Source: Leishmania donovani
Taxonomy: Eukaryota; Euglenozoa; Kinetoplastea; Trypanosomatida; Trypanosomatidae
DNA length: 64,000 nucleotides
Direction: 5' to 3'
NCBI RefSeq assembly: GCF_000227135.1
Contig: NC_018263.1
Coordinates: 1,703,367 to 1,767,366 of the forward strand
Both the position numbers and the translations under genes were made by a program. Under the pieces are notes generated by a model. The model worked only from the letters and a program-made list of their open reading frames with translations, did no database searches and was not told the DNA's origin. Every line of letters starts with the position of its first letter. The first letter of the stretch is position 1. This document shows positions 49,172 to 58,707 of the stretch, one piece after another.

Positions 49172-49999
49172 ATGGGCGCTGTCAAGTTTCAGCTTTACAA
49201 GACACTCGGTGTCCCCGTGGAAAGCTCTATCGAGGATATCGCGCGCTCATATCGGCGTCTCGCACTCAAGTACCACCCAGACCGCAATCCAGAGGGCGTG
49301 GAAAAGTTCAAGAGTATCTCGAACGCCTATGCCGTGCTGTCTGACCCTGAGCGACGCGCGGCGTACGACCTGACAGGCTTTGTCTCGGATTCCGCAGAGT
49401 CACCGCACGCCATGTCAGATGAGGCGGCTCGCCAGCAGCGCTCTGTGGAGCTAGCGGATCAAGTGCGCAACTTCTTTGCCACCTACGCTGGATCTGCAGA
49501 AGAGCAGGCGGACGTCGTGCGCGGCTACGAAAAGTGCAATGGAGACTTCAAAAAAATGGTGCGAGAGTATCTGCTCTTTGACAACGGCGTCGAGGCGGAG
49601 GTGCAGCGGCTGCATCGTCTTGTGTCGACGCTGATCGAGGTGGGGAATCTATCGCCGACGCCGGCGTGGGAGTCAACGAGCACTCCGGAGGCTATCCTCA
49701 GGCTGGAGAAAGCCATGCATCGTGAGCGCCAGGAGGCGGAGAAGGTGTTGAAGGATATGGCCGGCAGCGGTACCGGTGCAGCAGGCGCCGCCGACGGCGA
49801 CCTTAGCAGCCTTCAAGTTATGATTCGGCAGCGACAGCAGTCTTCATACGAGTCGATGCTGAGCCGCCTCGAGAACAAGTACGTGACGAAGAGGAACAAC
49901 GCACGAGAGTCGAGCAAGCGCACACGCGAGGCGGCACCGACCGCTCGCAAGGACGAACGTGCTTCCAAAAGGCACCGGAAAGCCTCTCATCACCGGTAA
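49172..49999 (+). CDS. J-domain protein of DNAJC9 type
   Basis: Hsp40 co-chaperone of 275 aa. The J-domain is at the N-terminus: LYKTLGVPVESSIEDIARSY, then RRLALKYHPDRNP with the Hsp70-activating HPD at 35-37, and FKSISNAYAVLSDPERRAAYD. The segment after it (VRNFFATYAGSAEEQADVVR, GYEKCNGDFKKMVREYLL) corresponds to the histone-binding region of DNAJC9, a nuclear J-protein that handles H3-H4. The C-terminus is highly basic (SSKRTREAAPTARKDERASK) and can serve as a nuclear signal. The ATG at 49172 places the J-domain at the start as in DNAJC9; the open frame upstream to 49055 has no ATG. Confidence 0.82.
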   Translation: MGAVKFQLYKTLGVPVESSIEDIARSYRRLALKYHPDRNPEGVEKFKSISNAYAVLSDPERRAAYDLTGFVSDSAESPHAMSDEAARQQRSVELADQVRNFFATYAGSAEEQADVVRGYEKCNGDFKKMVREYLLFDNGVEAEVQRLHRLVSTLIEVGNLSPTPAWESTSTPEAILRLEKAMHRERQEAEKVLKDMAGSGTGAAGAADGDLSSLQVMIRQRQQSSYESMLSRLENKYVTKRNNARESSKRTREAAPTARKDERASKRHRKASHHR

Positions 50000-50800
50000 G
50001 AATGGCACATGCGCGTAAGAGGCGAGTGCTTCAGGCATCGATCCTGGTAATGTGGGTAGGCTCCCTCTCTGGACAGCTGTACTCTTCTGTCTCTTGTGCT
50101 ATTGCGGACGGTATCGCTCATGTCCAGACGCGTGTGGTCTTTCACCACATCTTCTGACGCTACCACCGAAGTTTCCTGTGTGGCTTCTTGGCCAATTCAT
50201 CGCTGTCCTCTGAGCCGGGATGGCGGGCACATCATCGACACGATCCCGCGTTTGCTTCAGACCTCCCTACCCCGTTTTTTTTTGTTTTCGCTGTTGTTGT
50301 TGTCGCCCTCTCCTTGTTTCAGACATAGAGAACGCAAAAAAAAAACGAAAGAAGGATCGGATTTGCCTCGCCGGCACCGTGGATCTCCTTGTCGACAGCG
50401 AACCCTCCGAGATGGTGTGCCGAACATCGCAAAGGGAGGCCAATGCGTTAAACCCCCGGCTGTAATAAGGAGGACTTTCTTCTGCTTTGACGTTGCAGCA
50501 GCTGGGCGGATCGTGAGTTGGTGGGGCGGGAGAAGCTGATCATCCCGGAGCCGCACCCCTCCCCTCCCTCTCATACCACCATCAGCCTCCTTCCTTCACT
50601 TCCGCGCCGCCGCATGCCGGCGACGCCGCTTCGCCGTTCTATGACACGTGCATTCTGCCCATTGCACGTGGATGCGTCGTGACTTGATCACCATTACGTT
50701 GTCGTTGCACACCTCACTTCTGAGACTCTTTTTTACACTTCGGGTTTTGCTGTCTGTTCCTCTCTGCGGGCGTATTCGTCTGCACAAGGAGCTCATTCTC

Positions 50801-50816
50801 CACACACACACACACA
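50801..50816. repeat. (CA)8 microsatellite
   Basis: Uninterrupted 16-base CA repeat in the spacer. Confidence 0.9.
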
Positions 50817-51737
50817 AGCACACACGCTACCTAGCTCCGTTATCCCAACGCCCCACTTGCTTCTGTGTAACTCTAGGCTGGGTGGACATCGTCCAGCCGA
50901 TTTGTTAGTGAAAGACCCCGTAGGCAGCGCTAGCATCTCCTCTTTTCAGGCGCCCCTTGGGCTCTGGTGTCTATCACGCTTCTAGACAAGACCCGCTGCT
51001 TGCGAGCGAGGAGAGGGCGGCTTTTGGGCACGCAGCCTGGCGTACACGGAAGTCGACGTTTTTTTTTTTGCCTGTCTTTTACGAGTGTACCGTGCTGGTA
51101 AACTCCGTGGTTTGTTTTTGCGAGAACAAACGCGCAAGATCGTGAGGTTGCACCGGCCCGCACGCATCTGCTGTTCGCTCGCACGTCTGAGCAAAGACGA
51201 TCAAACTAACACAACAACACACGAAAGCTCGAAGTGAAGCAAGCAACAGCTACAAAAAAAAGCACTCACGGCACCCACGAAATAGACGTCGTATCTGTGT
51301 TCGTTCCTGCCACGGACCCTCGCACGCGCAGCCACTCCTTTCATGCGCATACACGACGCGCAACGACACTCGGGGACGTATACGCCTTTCTTTTCAGGCT
51401 TTTGTTTTTCGTCGTTTGTTGTATGTTTGCCTTCATTGATCGCATACAGGAACGAAGCGAACGCCCCCCCCCCCACTTTCTCTTCGTTTGTATGTGTGCG
51501 TGTGTGCTTTTTGCTGGTGTTTTGTAACCCCGTTCTATTTCTCCCTGCATCTTTTTTTTTTTTCGCTCGCTCTCTCTCTCTTTACACATATGCGGTCTGA
51601 CGTGCATGTGTTTTTGCGTTACTACTCCTTCCCTTGACGGTTCTTCGGCACGACGCCGACGCCTCCCGCCCTCCCCTGCTCGCACGAGCTCATCGGCTCT
51701 TGTCGCACTTCTTCGCTTTGCCTCCACCGCCTCGATT

Positions 51738-51739
51738 AG
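51738..51739 (+). promoter_or_regulatory. Candidate spliced-leader acceptor of the amino-acid transporter gene
   Basis: AG after the C/T tract at 51709-51737. It gives a 75-base 5' UTR before the ATG at 51815. Confidence 0.4.
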
Positions 51740-51814
51740 GAGCGTTTATACATCTGTTTACGCATTCTTGTGTTTGCGGCGTACCTGAGGTCGTACACCG
51801 AGGCTCGAACACTC

Positions 51815-54184
51815 ATGCAATCTCTTGCAGCCCGCAGGTCGCTGCTTGTGCACGACGTTCGCGCGTCACAGCGGCAGTCTTTCGCCGGTCGTATTAGCCA
51901 CCGCGTCGCCTCCAGGCTCTCGCTCGCCGCTCCTCCTGTGGAGGCGCGCACCGGGACTGTGGCAGGCACCATCATCAACACCCTCTGCAGCGTGATCGGC
52001 GCCGGGGTGCTGTCGCTGCCACTGGCGCTCTACTTCTCTTCCATTATAGTTGGGCTGGTTGTACTCCTCGTGTTCTCATCCTTTGCGGCCTTCAGCGTGT
52101 ACTGCCTTGTCGTGGGCTGCGACGCCACCGGGCGGTACTCTATCACTGAGGTGATTGCCTTTGCCATCTACCCACCGCAGCTGTGGGAGGAGTACCTGCG
52201 CAAGCAAGGGGCCGCCAAGGAGACGGCGCGAGAAGAAGAGCAGCATGTGGCACGGCAGCACCACATGCCAGCCTCCGCTTCGTCTGGGGTGCGCAGCAGC
52301 AGCCTAAACGGAGAAAGCGCCGTGACGGCTCCGCAGCAAACTGAAGAGGCGCCGACAAGCATGGATGCGAAGCAGCACAGTGATCCAGGGGAGGGCGTGG
52401 CGAGCGACGAGGAAGGAAGCGAGGATACCCTTCCGTATCGTCACCGCCATGGCAGCCATCGATACGACCGCCGACGAGACGACGGCCACTCGTGCGCAGA
52501 AGCCTCACGAACGAAGGAATGCACAGAGCGCCATCCACACGCCTCTTTCCTCGCCCCTTCGGCGAGCACCAACGCTCGACTGCGCGACGCGTACGCGCGA
52601 GAAGAGTGGCGCCGGCGTCGTTGCCGCCGCGTCATTACGGCACTTATGGAGCTCATCGTCTTCAGCAGCAACTATGGCGCCCTCGTGATTTACTCCAAGG
52701 TGATCGCCGATTCCATGCCACCCGTTGTTTCGTACGCCACGCACACGGACGGCTTTCTAGTGTCCAAATACTTCTGGCTCATTACTGGCGGCGTCGTATT
52801 TTTTGTGCTGAGCTGCTCACGTAACATGGAGGAGCTGAAGTGGTCTTCGCTGCTCGGCTTCCTGACGATTTTATACATTGTTGTCCTTATTCTCTACCGC
52901 TACCACACACAGAAGCGGTACGACTATCCGCACGTCGACCCGCGCAGCTATGGCACGGTACACTGGCTCCGCCTCTCAGTAGGCGTGCTGCAGACAATCT
53001 CGACGTTCGGGTTGGCCCTCAGCTACCACTACAACGTGCCGTACTTCTACAAGGAACTGCAGGACCGCCGACCGGACTGCATGATGCAGTCCCTCGCGGT
53101 GGCCTTTCCCATCGTTGTCGTCTGTTATGCCGTCACCGGTGTCGTCGGCTACTTGACCTTTGGCACCGAGGTGGCGGCACCGAGGGTGGGCGGCAACATC
53201 GTCTCGAACTACCCAAAGAACGACCTCTTAATGAACATCGGCCGTCTCGGCCTCTTTGTTCACTTTGCGTGCGTGTTCCCTGTCCTGTCAATCTGCACGC
53301 GTCGCGGCCTGCATCGGCTAACCATGATTGCCCTGACGTGGGCAGATCAGTCAGCCCTGATGATGGAGGCTGCCAGGGCATCGGGAGCGCAGCTGACGGA
53401 GGGTGTGCGCAGGGCAGAAGTGAGCACAGCAACCGTGTCCTCGCTGTCCCCAACTGCGGCCCCCACGAACGGCGCCGGCGTAGAGGACGGGGCTCACGTA
53501 TGTGGTCACATCCCTGGCGAGACGTCTCCTCTGCTGCAGAGGCACGGCAGCCCCACGCCCGGCTACGAGGTGTTTGCGAACAGCTCGCCACCTCATCTCG
53601 CCAGTCTTGGCCAGCAATACAACGCCGAATTACCGCTATCTGGGCGTCGGAACTCAGCTGCAGCTGACAGGCCGTGGGATGCTTTGTGCGCAGACGCCAG
53701 TGGGGCAGAACAGGTGCGCGCCTCGCACCCCGGGTCGGAGCAGTTGGGCACCATCGACGTGGATCGCGACGTCGGCTCACCTGATCAGACGACGATGCTC
53801 GCCATTGTGATAGAGGCTGCCTTCCTAGTGATCACATCGGTGCTGATTGCTGCGACCGTGTCGGGCATCGACTTTGTGATACACCTGATCGGAACCCTGT
53901 TCAGTACTTTTATTGTGATGGTGGCGCCTGGGATGGTGGGGTGGTGCGTGTTCTCACCAAGTGGCCCCTTTGGCTCTGCGTCGGCTGCCGTGGCCGCGTG
54001 CAGCGGCGGCGACGGAAAGTTCTCTGGCGCCCTTGTAAGCGATTTGTTGTCGCGTTTCCGGCTGATTCGATTGAAGCAGCTCATGTGCCTCCTGAACGTT
54101 GTGCTGGGGATTTGCGTGACGTGCGTCGGCGTTGCGACACTCGTGTACGAGACATTCTGGGGAAAACCGATACCAGCGCTGTGA
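51815..54184 (+). CDS. Amino-acid transporter, AAAP (SLC32/36/38) family
   Basis: Polytopic membrane transporter of the large trypanosomatid AAAP family. 789 aa, far longer than the usual 450-500. The first membrane segment carries the family signature GTIINTLCSVIGAGVLSLPL (about 51-70). Further hydrophobic segments follow (for example GLVVLLVFSSFAAFSVYCLV, LISTL-like segments after 270, VVVCYAVTGVVGYLTFGTEV and IVIEAAFLVITSVLIAATVS). The extra length comes from two hydrophilic loops, about 130-270 (His/Ser/Glu/Arg-rich) and about 510-655 (Ser/Ala/Gly-rich). The substrate cannot be read from sequence. The frame opens with a GTG at 51770; I used the first ATG, which lies 75 bases after a candidate acceptor. 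Confidence 0.9.
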   Translation: MQSLAARRSLLVHDVRASQRQSFAGRISHRVASRLSLAAPPVEARTGTVAGTIINTLCSVIGAGVLSLPLALYFSSIIVGLVVLLVFSSFAAFSVYCLVVGCDATGRYSITEVIAFAIYPPQLWEEYLRKQGAAKETAREEEQHVARQHHMPASASSGVRSSSLNGESAVTAPQQTEEAPTSMDAKQHSDPGEGVASDEEGSEDTLPYRHRHGSHRYDRRRDDGHSCAEASRTKECTERHPHASFLAPSASTNARLRDAYAREEWRRRRCRRVITALMELIVFSSNYGALVIYSKVIADSMPPVVSYATHTDGFLVSKYFWLITGGVVFFVLSCSRNMEELKWSSLLGFLTILYIVVLILYRYHTQKRYDYPHVDPRSYGTVHWLRLSVGVLQTISTFGLALSYHYNVPYFYKELQDRRPDCMMQSLAVAFPIVVVCYAVTGVVGYLTFGTEVAAPRVGGNIVSNYPKNDLLMNIGRLGLFVHFACVFPVLSICTRRGLHRLTMIALTWADQSALMMEAARASGAQLTEGVRRAEVSTATVSSLSPTAAPTNGAGVEDGAHVCGHIPGETSPLLQRHGSPTPGYEVFANSSPPHLASLGQQYNAELPLSGRRNSAAADRPWDALCADASGAEQVRASHPGSEQLGTIDVDRDVGSPDQTTMLAIVIEAAFLVITSVLIAATVSGIDFVIHLIGTLFSTFIVMVAPGMVGWCVFSPSGPFGSASAAVAACSGGDGKFSGALVSDLLSRFRLIRLKQLMCLLNVVLGICVTCVGVATLVYETFWGKPIPAL

Positions 54185-54575
54185 GGCTGAGCCGCTCGGT
54201 GGTGGACACGGGATGAGGCGTGTGTGTGGGTGGTGGTGCACAGCAAAAACGAAGGGCAAGCGCAGACACACGTGGGCAAAAACACATACGACAGAGGCCC
54301 TTGCGCTCTGTTTGGGGGAGGCGGGGGCGCACGGGTATCTCTACGCTGCTGCCTCCCTCACAGTGTGGCGGCTTGGCGGACGCGCCGCTCTCTGTTTTCG
54401 TTGCGTCCCCTTGCCTGCCGACCTCGGCAGAGTGCTAGGGCGCGTGCTCGTGTGCCTGTGTCTGCGCGCTGTCGGACGGCCCGTGCGTCCCTCTTTGTGT
54501 GCGCGCAAACTTACCTGCGGGCGTTTGTGTGTGCTCTCCTCCTCGCGGCGTGCTAGCGAGCTCTCTGTTTTCACC

Positions 54576-54912
54576 ATGACGTCGCCTGCTGTACTCCTTT
54601 TCCTTTATCTGGAGACGGAGGGGTTATCGTTTCGATTACGAGCAATGCAAGTGCGAGCGGTACAAGAAGAGCTTCCGCTCCTCACTCGAAGGCCTGTGGC
54701 ACAAAGGGAAGTCGATGCAGCAGCGCCGAGGCCAGATGTCTTCCTCTTCCTTTTTTTTTGGAGATGCATGTGAGAGGTGGGCGCAACCCACTCACATGCA
54801 TGTATTATCTTGCGACTGTGCGCGTGCGGCTGCCCCATCCGGTGTGCTTTGTTCGCTTGCCAAGCGAGCTCGTCCCGACCACGAAACGGCCGAATATATG
54901 CGGTACAGGTAG
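54576..54912 (+). pseudogene. Candidate small gene, out of frame by one base immediately after its ATG
   Basis: From 54580 the frame reads RRLLYSFSFIWRRRGYRFDY, then EQCKCERYKKSFRSSLEGLW, then HKGKSMQQRRGQM, with third codon positions mostly G or C as in the real genes here. No in-frame ATG precedes it: the stop TGA at 54577-54579 overlaps an ATG at 54576 that lies in the next frame, so a single extra base (for instance A54579) separates start and body. A C/T patch with AG at 54555-54556 sits 20 bases upstream. The translation becomes doubtful after the T run at 54751-54759; the frame stays open to 54912, or could end at 54773 if the T run also slips. The peptide has a basic hydrophobic start and a CxC, like a small mitochondrial protein. 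Family unknown. Confidence 0.4.
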
Positions 54913-55036
54913 GTTACGTGAACGCATCGGACGCGATCTGTCCTTGCATCTTGACCCCTTTTCATGCTTGACCCTTCCCCCTGCCCCCTCGCGAGCATTG
55001 AGACTTTGGGGCTTTGCGCGGGCTTGACACACGGAT

Positions 55037-55054
55037 ACACACACACACACACAC
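55037..55054. repeat. (AC)9 microsatellite
   Basis: Uninterrupted 18-base AC repeat, followed by imperfect copies. Confidence 0.9.
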
Positions 55055-55303
55055 ATGCACACACGCATGCCCCATCCGACCTGGAGCGTGCATCCACACA
55101 TGCGCGGCAGAGAGACAGTTTTCCCGTTTCACGGACATTTGCGCTCTGTTCCCCACACACTGATATGCCCTTGTTCGCCCCTCTGGTCTTTGTCTGCAGT
55201 GTTGAGGAGTAGCGTGTCTGAGCCCCAAAAAACAACGCGCCCTTCTTGAAGAACGAAAAAAAAAAAAGAACGTGGGCTCGCGTCGCTTTCCCTACCTTGC
55301 CTT

Positions 55304-55305
55304 AG
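55304..55305 (+). promoter_or_regulatory. Candidate spliced-leader acceptor of the PrmC-like gene
   Basis: AG after a T/C tract (55283-55303). It gives a 29-base 5' UTR. Confidence 0.45.
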
Positions 55306-55334
55306 ACGACCGCATTTGACCCGCTCACACCATC

Positions 55335-56879
55335 ATGACGACTCTTCTGACGTGCTCCTCTGAGCAGAGGGTTGCACCGCTGTCACTTGCATCCATGCGG
55401 TGCAGGATGGCTGCGCTTCGCCGCGCCGCTTCTCAACCCAATGCGCTCCTTTTGCGCGCCCCCCTTTTTCGGCCAACCTCGTCGCTGATGATGAGTGTGC
55501 GTTGCCGTTCGGACTCTGGTTTTGCGAAGAGCCGTCCGGTAAAGTACGTGTCAACTGAAGCGCCGGAACTGCGGCGTGGTGGCTCGAGCGCCGAGGCGGG
55601 GTCTTACAAGACGGTCAACGGCGTTCTCTCGGCAGACTACGTTGGAGGGCTGAGTAACGTCACCGCGGAGAAGTTCCGCGGCATGCAGCCGGTCGGCACC
55701 TGGGAACGAGGCGATGGCGACGGAGAGAGCGACGAGACCGCGAACGGCTCCGCGGAGGTCATGGAGGTGGACTTCACCTCCGACGAGAAGCTCAGCAAGC
55801 TGGAGAAGCTCTACCGCGGCGCACACAAGGGCGACAAGATTCTGTCCCCTCGTGAGCGCCAGCTCTTTTCCCGCATGATCTACGAAAAATTCTATAAGGT
55901 CGGAGTTCAGAGCGTCGTTGATCCCGCGATTTTATACCAGGCGTCGCTTGAGGTGCATTGGGTGGAGGAGTGGGCTGCTGGCCGCGCGCGCGCGGAGCGC
56001 TGGTCTGAAGAAGAAGCGCGACGCCAGGTGAAGCGGTCGCTCCTCGAGCGCGTCGATCTCCACAAGCCGCTCTCATACATTATCGGCTCGCAGCCGTTCT
56101 TCGGGTGCGATATCCACTGCGAGGCGCCGCTTCTGTGCCCTCGGCCCGAGACGGAGATGTGGACGCATTGGATGGTGTACAAGCACCTGGCACGCGCGGA
56201 GCGCCGCACCTTTACCACCGGCTTCTCCCCTGCTGTGTCGCCGATCAGAATTCTCGACGTTTGCTGCGGCACGGGCTGCATCGGGGTGGCGCTGGCGAAG
56301 CACCTGCCAAGCGCCGTCGTCACTGCCCTCGACATTCTTCCAGAGGCAGTACGGGTATCCAGAGAGAACGCGATGCGCAACGGAATTTCACCTGCGCGGT
56401 ACTCGGCGATGGAGAGCGACATGTTCAGCTGCTTCCTCGAGGGGCAGGTGTCCGGGCAACCGGGTGACAGCGCCGACCTGAGCGAGGACCGCCCGTTTGG
56501 CACCGTGAAGGACGCATATGCTGGCACCTATGACGTAATCGTGTCCAACCCACCGTACGTGCTACCGGAGCAGTACGTCGGTCTGCCTTGCACCATCACT
56601 CATTGGGAGTCCAAGACGGCCCTCGTCGGTGATGACTACCGCGAATCCCGGCAGTACTTGTACTTCAAGGAGCTCTGTGTGCATGGGGCCAAGCTGCTGA
56701 AACCGCGTGCTCGGCGCAACGATATGCTTCGCGATGCGCCGAACATTGCGATCGAGGTCGGCCTGCAGGCGCACATGGTGGCGGACCTGATGGAAAAGAG
56801 CAAACTCTGGCGAGATGTCGAAGTTCATTTAGATTATGCCCAGCAGGAGCGCTGGATTACGGCGAACTCGTCACACTGA
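55335..56879 (+). CDS. PrmC/HemK-type protein-glutamine N5-methyltransferase, probably mitochondrial
   Basis: SAM-dependent methyltransferase that modifies the Gln of the GGQ motif in peptide-chain release factors. 514 aa; bacterial PrmC is about 280. The catalytic half shows LDVCCGTGCIGVALAKHLP (SAM motif I, D308 to G314), VTALDILPEAVRVSRENA (acidic loop D/E of motif II) and the substrate-binding NPPY at 405-408 within VIVSNPPYVLPEQY. Before that, LSYIIGSQPFFGCDIHCEAP and LLCPRPETE match the conserved PrmC lead-in (...ILIPRPETE). The N-terminal 150 residues are extra: the first 40 are basic and Ser/Leu-rich, like a mitochondrial presequence. A mitochondrial release factor is therefore the likely substrate. 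The ATG at 55335 lies 29 bases after an acceptor. Confidence 0.9.
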   Translation: MTTLLTCSSEQRVAPLSLASMRCRMAALRRAASQPNALLLRAPLFRPTSSLMMSVRCRSDSGFAKSRPVKYVSTEAPELRRGGSSAEAGSYKTVNGVLSADYVGGLSNVTAEKFRGMQPVGTWERGDGDGESDETANGSAEVMEVDFTSDEKLSKLEKLYRGAHKGDKILSPRERQLFSRMIYEKFYKVGVQSVVDPAILYQASLEVHWVEEWAAGRARAERWSEEEARRQVKRSLLERVDLHKPLSYIIGSQPFFGCDIHCEAPLLCPRPETEMWTHWMVYKHLARAERRTFTTGFSPAVSPIRILDVCCGTGCIGVALAKHLPSAVVTALDILPEAVRVSRENAMRNGISPARYSAMESDMFSCFLEGQVSGQPGDSADLSEDRPFGTVKDAYAGTYDVIVSNPPYVLPEQYVGLPCTITHWESKTALVGDDYRESRQYLYFKELCVHGAKLLKPRARRNDMLRDAPNIAIEVGLQAHMVADLMEKSKLWRDVEVHLDYAQQERWITANSSH

Positions 56880-57903
56880 AAAGAGCCCACAGCTCATTCG
56901 CCACCTGTGCGAGCGAGTTCTCTGGGATAATCTTCGGCAGATATCAGAGGACTCCTTTGCACTGAGGTGTGCTTGTTTGCTTCGACTTCTCAGTCATCGC
57001 CGCTGGCGGCGAAGAGACTTGGAGGCAGAGCACAAAAAACGCACGCGCGTCTCCTCGCCGTCGTTGTATACAAGGGAGAAGATGAAAACAACAGCACACA
57101 CAAAAGAAAACTGCTGCTAAAAGCATGACGGCTAGTCGCATTTTTTTTTTCGGTGCGCTCGTTGGTTGGGTGGTGGGTCGGGTGCACTTGCGTAATGCGT
57201 GTGTGCCCCCCTTCCCCCTCCTCCTCTTCTCCCCCTCCCCAGCGTGGACGACTGGAGTTTTCGTTGATGGGTTCATCTTCAGTGAGAGGCCTGTTTGATC
57301 ATTCCCTTCCCTCTACTGGCCTTCTGAGCAACCCACTCATACCCTTCCGATGCCGAGCACGTACATACACCCCACAGAGCCCAAAGCGAGATTCGCTCAA
57401 GCAGCAGCGCTGTGGTTGTTGTTCGTACTCTCACATTGAGACGGGCGCACGTCGCTTGCCGTGTGCACAAGCGTGCCGGCGATTCTCTCTCTGCCCCCTC
57501 TCTTGTTCTTTTTTCTTCTCGCATCTCGTGCCTCTCGCTTCTCTCTATCACGTCTTGACAGAGTCGCTCAGGCCCCCAGCGATCCAGCCAGAAAAGAAGA
57601 AGCACACCCTCTGCACCCCAATAGAGGCGTACCCATACACACACCCAACATCAACCACGCACCACTAGATCAACGCCAGTGCGCGCCTCTTTCTCCCACT
57701 CTGGCGTTCCAGAGTCGCACCGATAAGTTTTTGTTCTCCTTTCCAAGTCTGTCGGATTTCGCTTCTCGTTGCGCAAGGTCAGGAGTATCGCCTTTGCGGT
57801 GCGAGCATCCTTATCTTCGGGTTGTTGCCTTCTCGCACTGGACCGCCTGCTCTACCCCGTTTTCTCACTCTTCACCTCCAGCGGCCACGTCATAAAACCA
57901 GCC
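56880..57903. other. Intergenic spacer
   Basis: 1 kb without a supported gene. A-rich 57080-57115, poly-T 57141-57150, C/T tracts at 57205-57240, 57480-57550 and 57846-57879. The frame of the next gene is open to 57769 without an ATG before 57904 that follows the acceptor. Confidence 0.6.
57880..57881 (+). promoter_or_regulatory. Candidate spliced-leader acceptor of the CFAP298 gene
   Basis: First AG after a C/T tract (57846-57879). It gives a 22-base 5' UTR and fixes the start at 57904. Confidence 0.5.
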
Positions 57904-58707
57904 ATGGTACTTCTCGAGTGCAAGCGGCTTCCAAAGGAGGAGTACAGCAAGGACTATGACGCCTTCATCGCAAGCGTGCCATCCACCACGAACATCGGCG
58001 AAGCCACCGACGCCATTCAGAAGATGCAAAACACACGCGTCCGGCTCACGTGGATGATGGCGGCCGCGAAGCAGATGATCAAGGATTGCATGGTGGACGC
58101 GGAGAAGCAGCATTACCTCACCGGGCCGATCGGTGACACGGAGCGTTACCTTTCCCTAGAACGCACAGAAAGGCGTCAGTTGTGCGTACAGAGTGAGCTG
58201 GATGCTCTCGTGGAGGCGTTCAAGGGGGGCGTGATGATTCTGTTCCCAGCCGAGTGCAGCGGCAGCGATGCCTGCCAGCGCCTGGCTGCTATTCTCGACA
58301 ACGATACAGTGTCAGATGTAGAGAAGTCGAAGGCGCACCGCATTCTCAGCATGATTGACGACGGGGCCACAAACGAAAACACCTTGTCTGGTCGGGCGGT
58401 GATGTGGTGGAGTGCCAAGCCGCTCGCGCGCGACTCCGACTTTGTGAAGTACATTGGAAAGAACGACAAGACGAAGATTACAGTGAAGCTGGCCGCCGAG
58501 GGTAGCGCGGCACCGCCTCGTGAGCCGGCGGTCGATGCCAAGGCCCAGGCGGAGCTGATGCAGCACTTTTACCGAAAGCAGGAAGAGATGAAGAAGCTGG
58601 TGGAGGACGAGGACATTTCGTTTGGCAACAGTGCTTGGGCCAACCCTCATGGTCTGAAGAACCAGCTGCAGGGCCTAGACTCCATCCACTACAAGGGTGC
58701 CTTCTAG
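57904..58707 (+). CDS. CFAP298: CFAP298 (C21orf59/FBB18/Kurly) ciliary assembly factor
   Basis: 267 aa, similar to the human protein. The start MVLLECKR mirrors the human start (MVLLHVKR), which supports the ATG at 57904. Conserved blocks follow: VEAFKGGVMILFPAE, MWWSAKPLARDSDFVKYIGK, NDKTKITVKL, APPREPAVDAKAQAELMQHF, YRKQEEMKKLVEDED and NSAWANPHGLK (the last two near the C-terminus). CFAP298 acts in the cytoplasm in assembly of outer dynein arms and in cilium polarity. In a flagellated trypanosomatid it should serve flagellar motility. The central region (about 45-150) is more diverged. Confidence 0.9.
   Translation: MVLLECKRLPKEEYSKDYDAFIASVPSTTNIGEATDAIQKMQNTRVRLTWMMAAAKQMIKDCMVDAEKQHYLTGPIGDTERYLSLERTERRQLCVQSELDALVEAFKGGVMILFPAECSGSDACQRLAAILDNDTVSDVEKSKAHRILSMIDDGATNENTLSGRAVMWWSAKPLARDSDFVKYIGKNDKTKITVKLAAEGSAAPPREPAVDAKAQAELMQHFYRKQEEMKKLVEDEDISFGNSAWANPHGLKNQLQGLDSIHYKGAF

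Larger units (their letters stand above)
50000..51814. other. Intergenic spacer
   Basis: 1.8 kb without a supported gene. Poly-T at 50274-50283 and 51060-51069, poly-A at 50337-50346, (CA)8 at 50801-50816, poly-C at 51464-51474, poly-T at 51551-51562, and a C/T tract (51709-51737) with AG at 51738-51739. Confidence 0.6.
54185..55334. other. Intergenic spacer containing a candidate small gene
   Basis: 1.15 kb. Apart from the frame-shifted candidate at 54576-54912, it holds an AC microsatellite (55037-55054), poly-A at about 55256-55267 and a C/T tract before the PrmC gene. Confidence 0.5.

Noticed and set aside
54132..54773. 213-codon frame after the amino-acid transporter
   Set aside because: It starts inside the transporter and is Cys/Arg/Leu-rich without protein-like blocks. 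The coding-like signal in this area belongs to a different frame (54580 onward).
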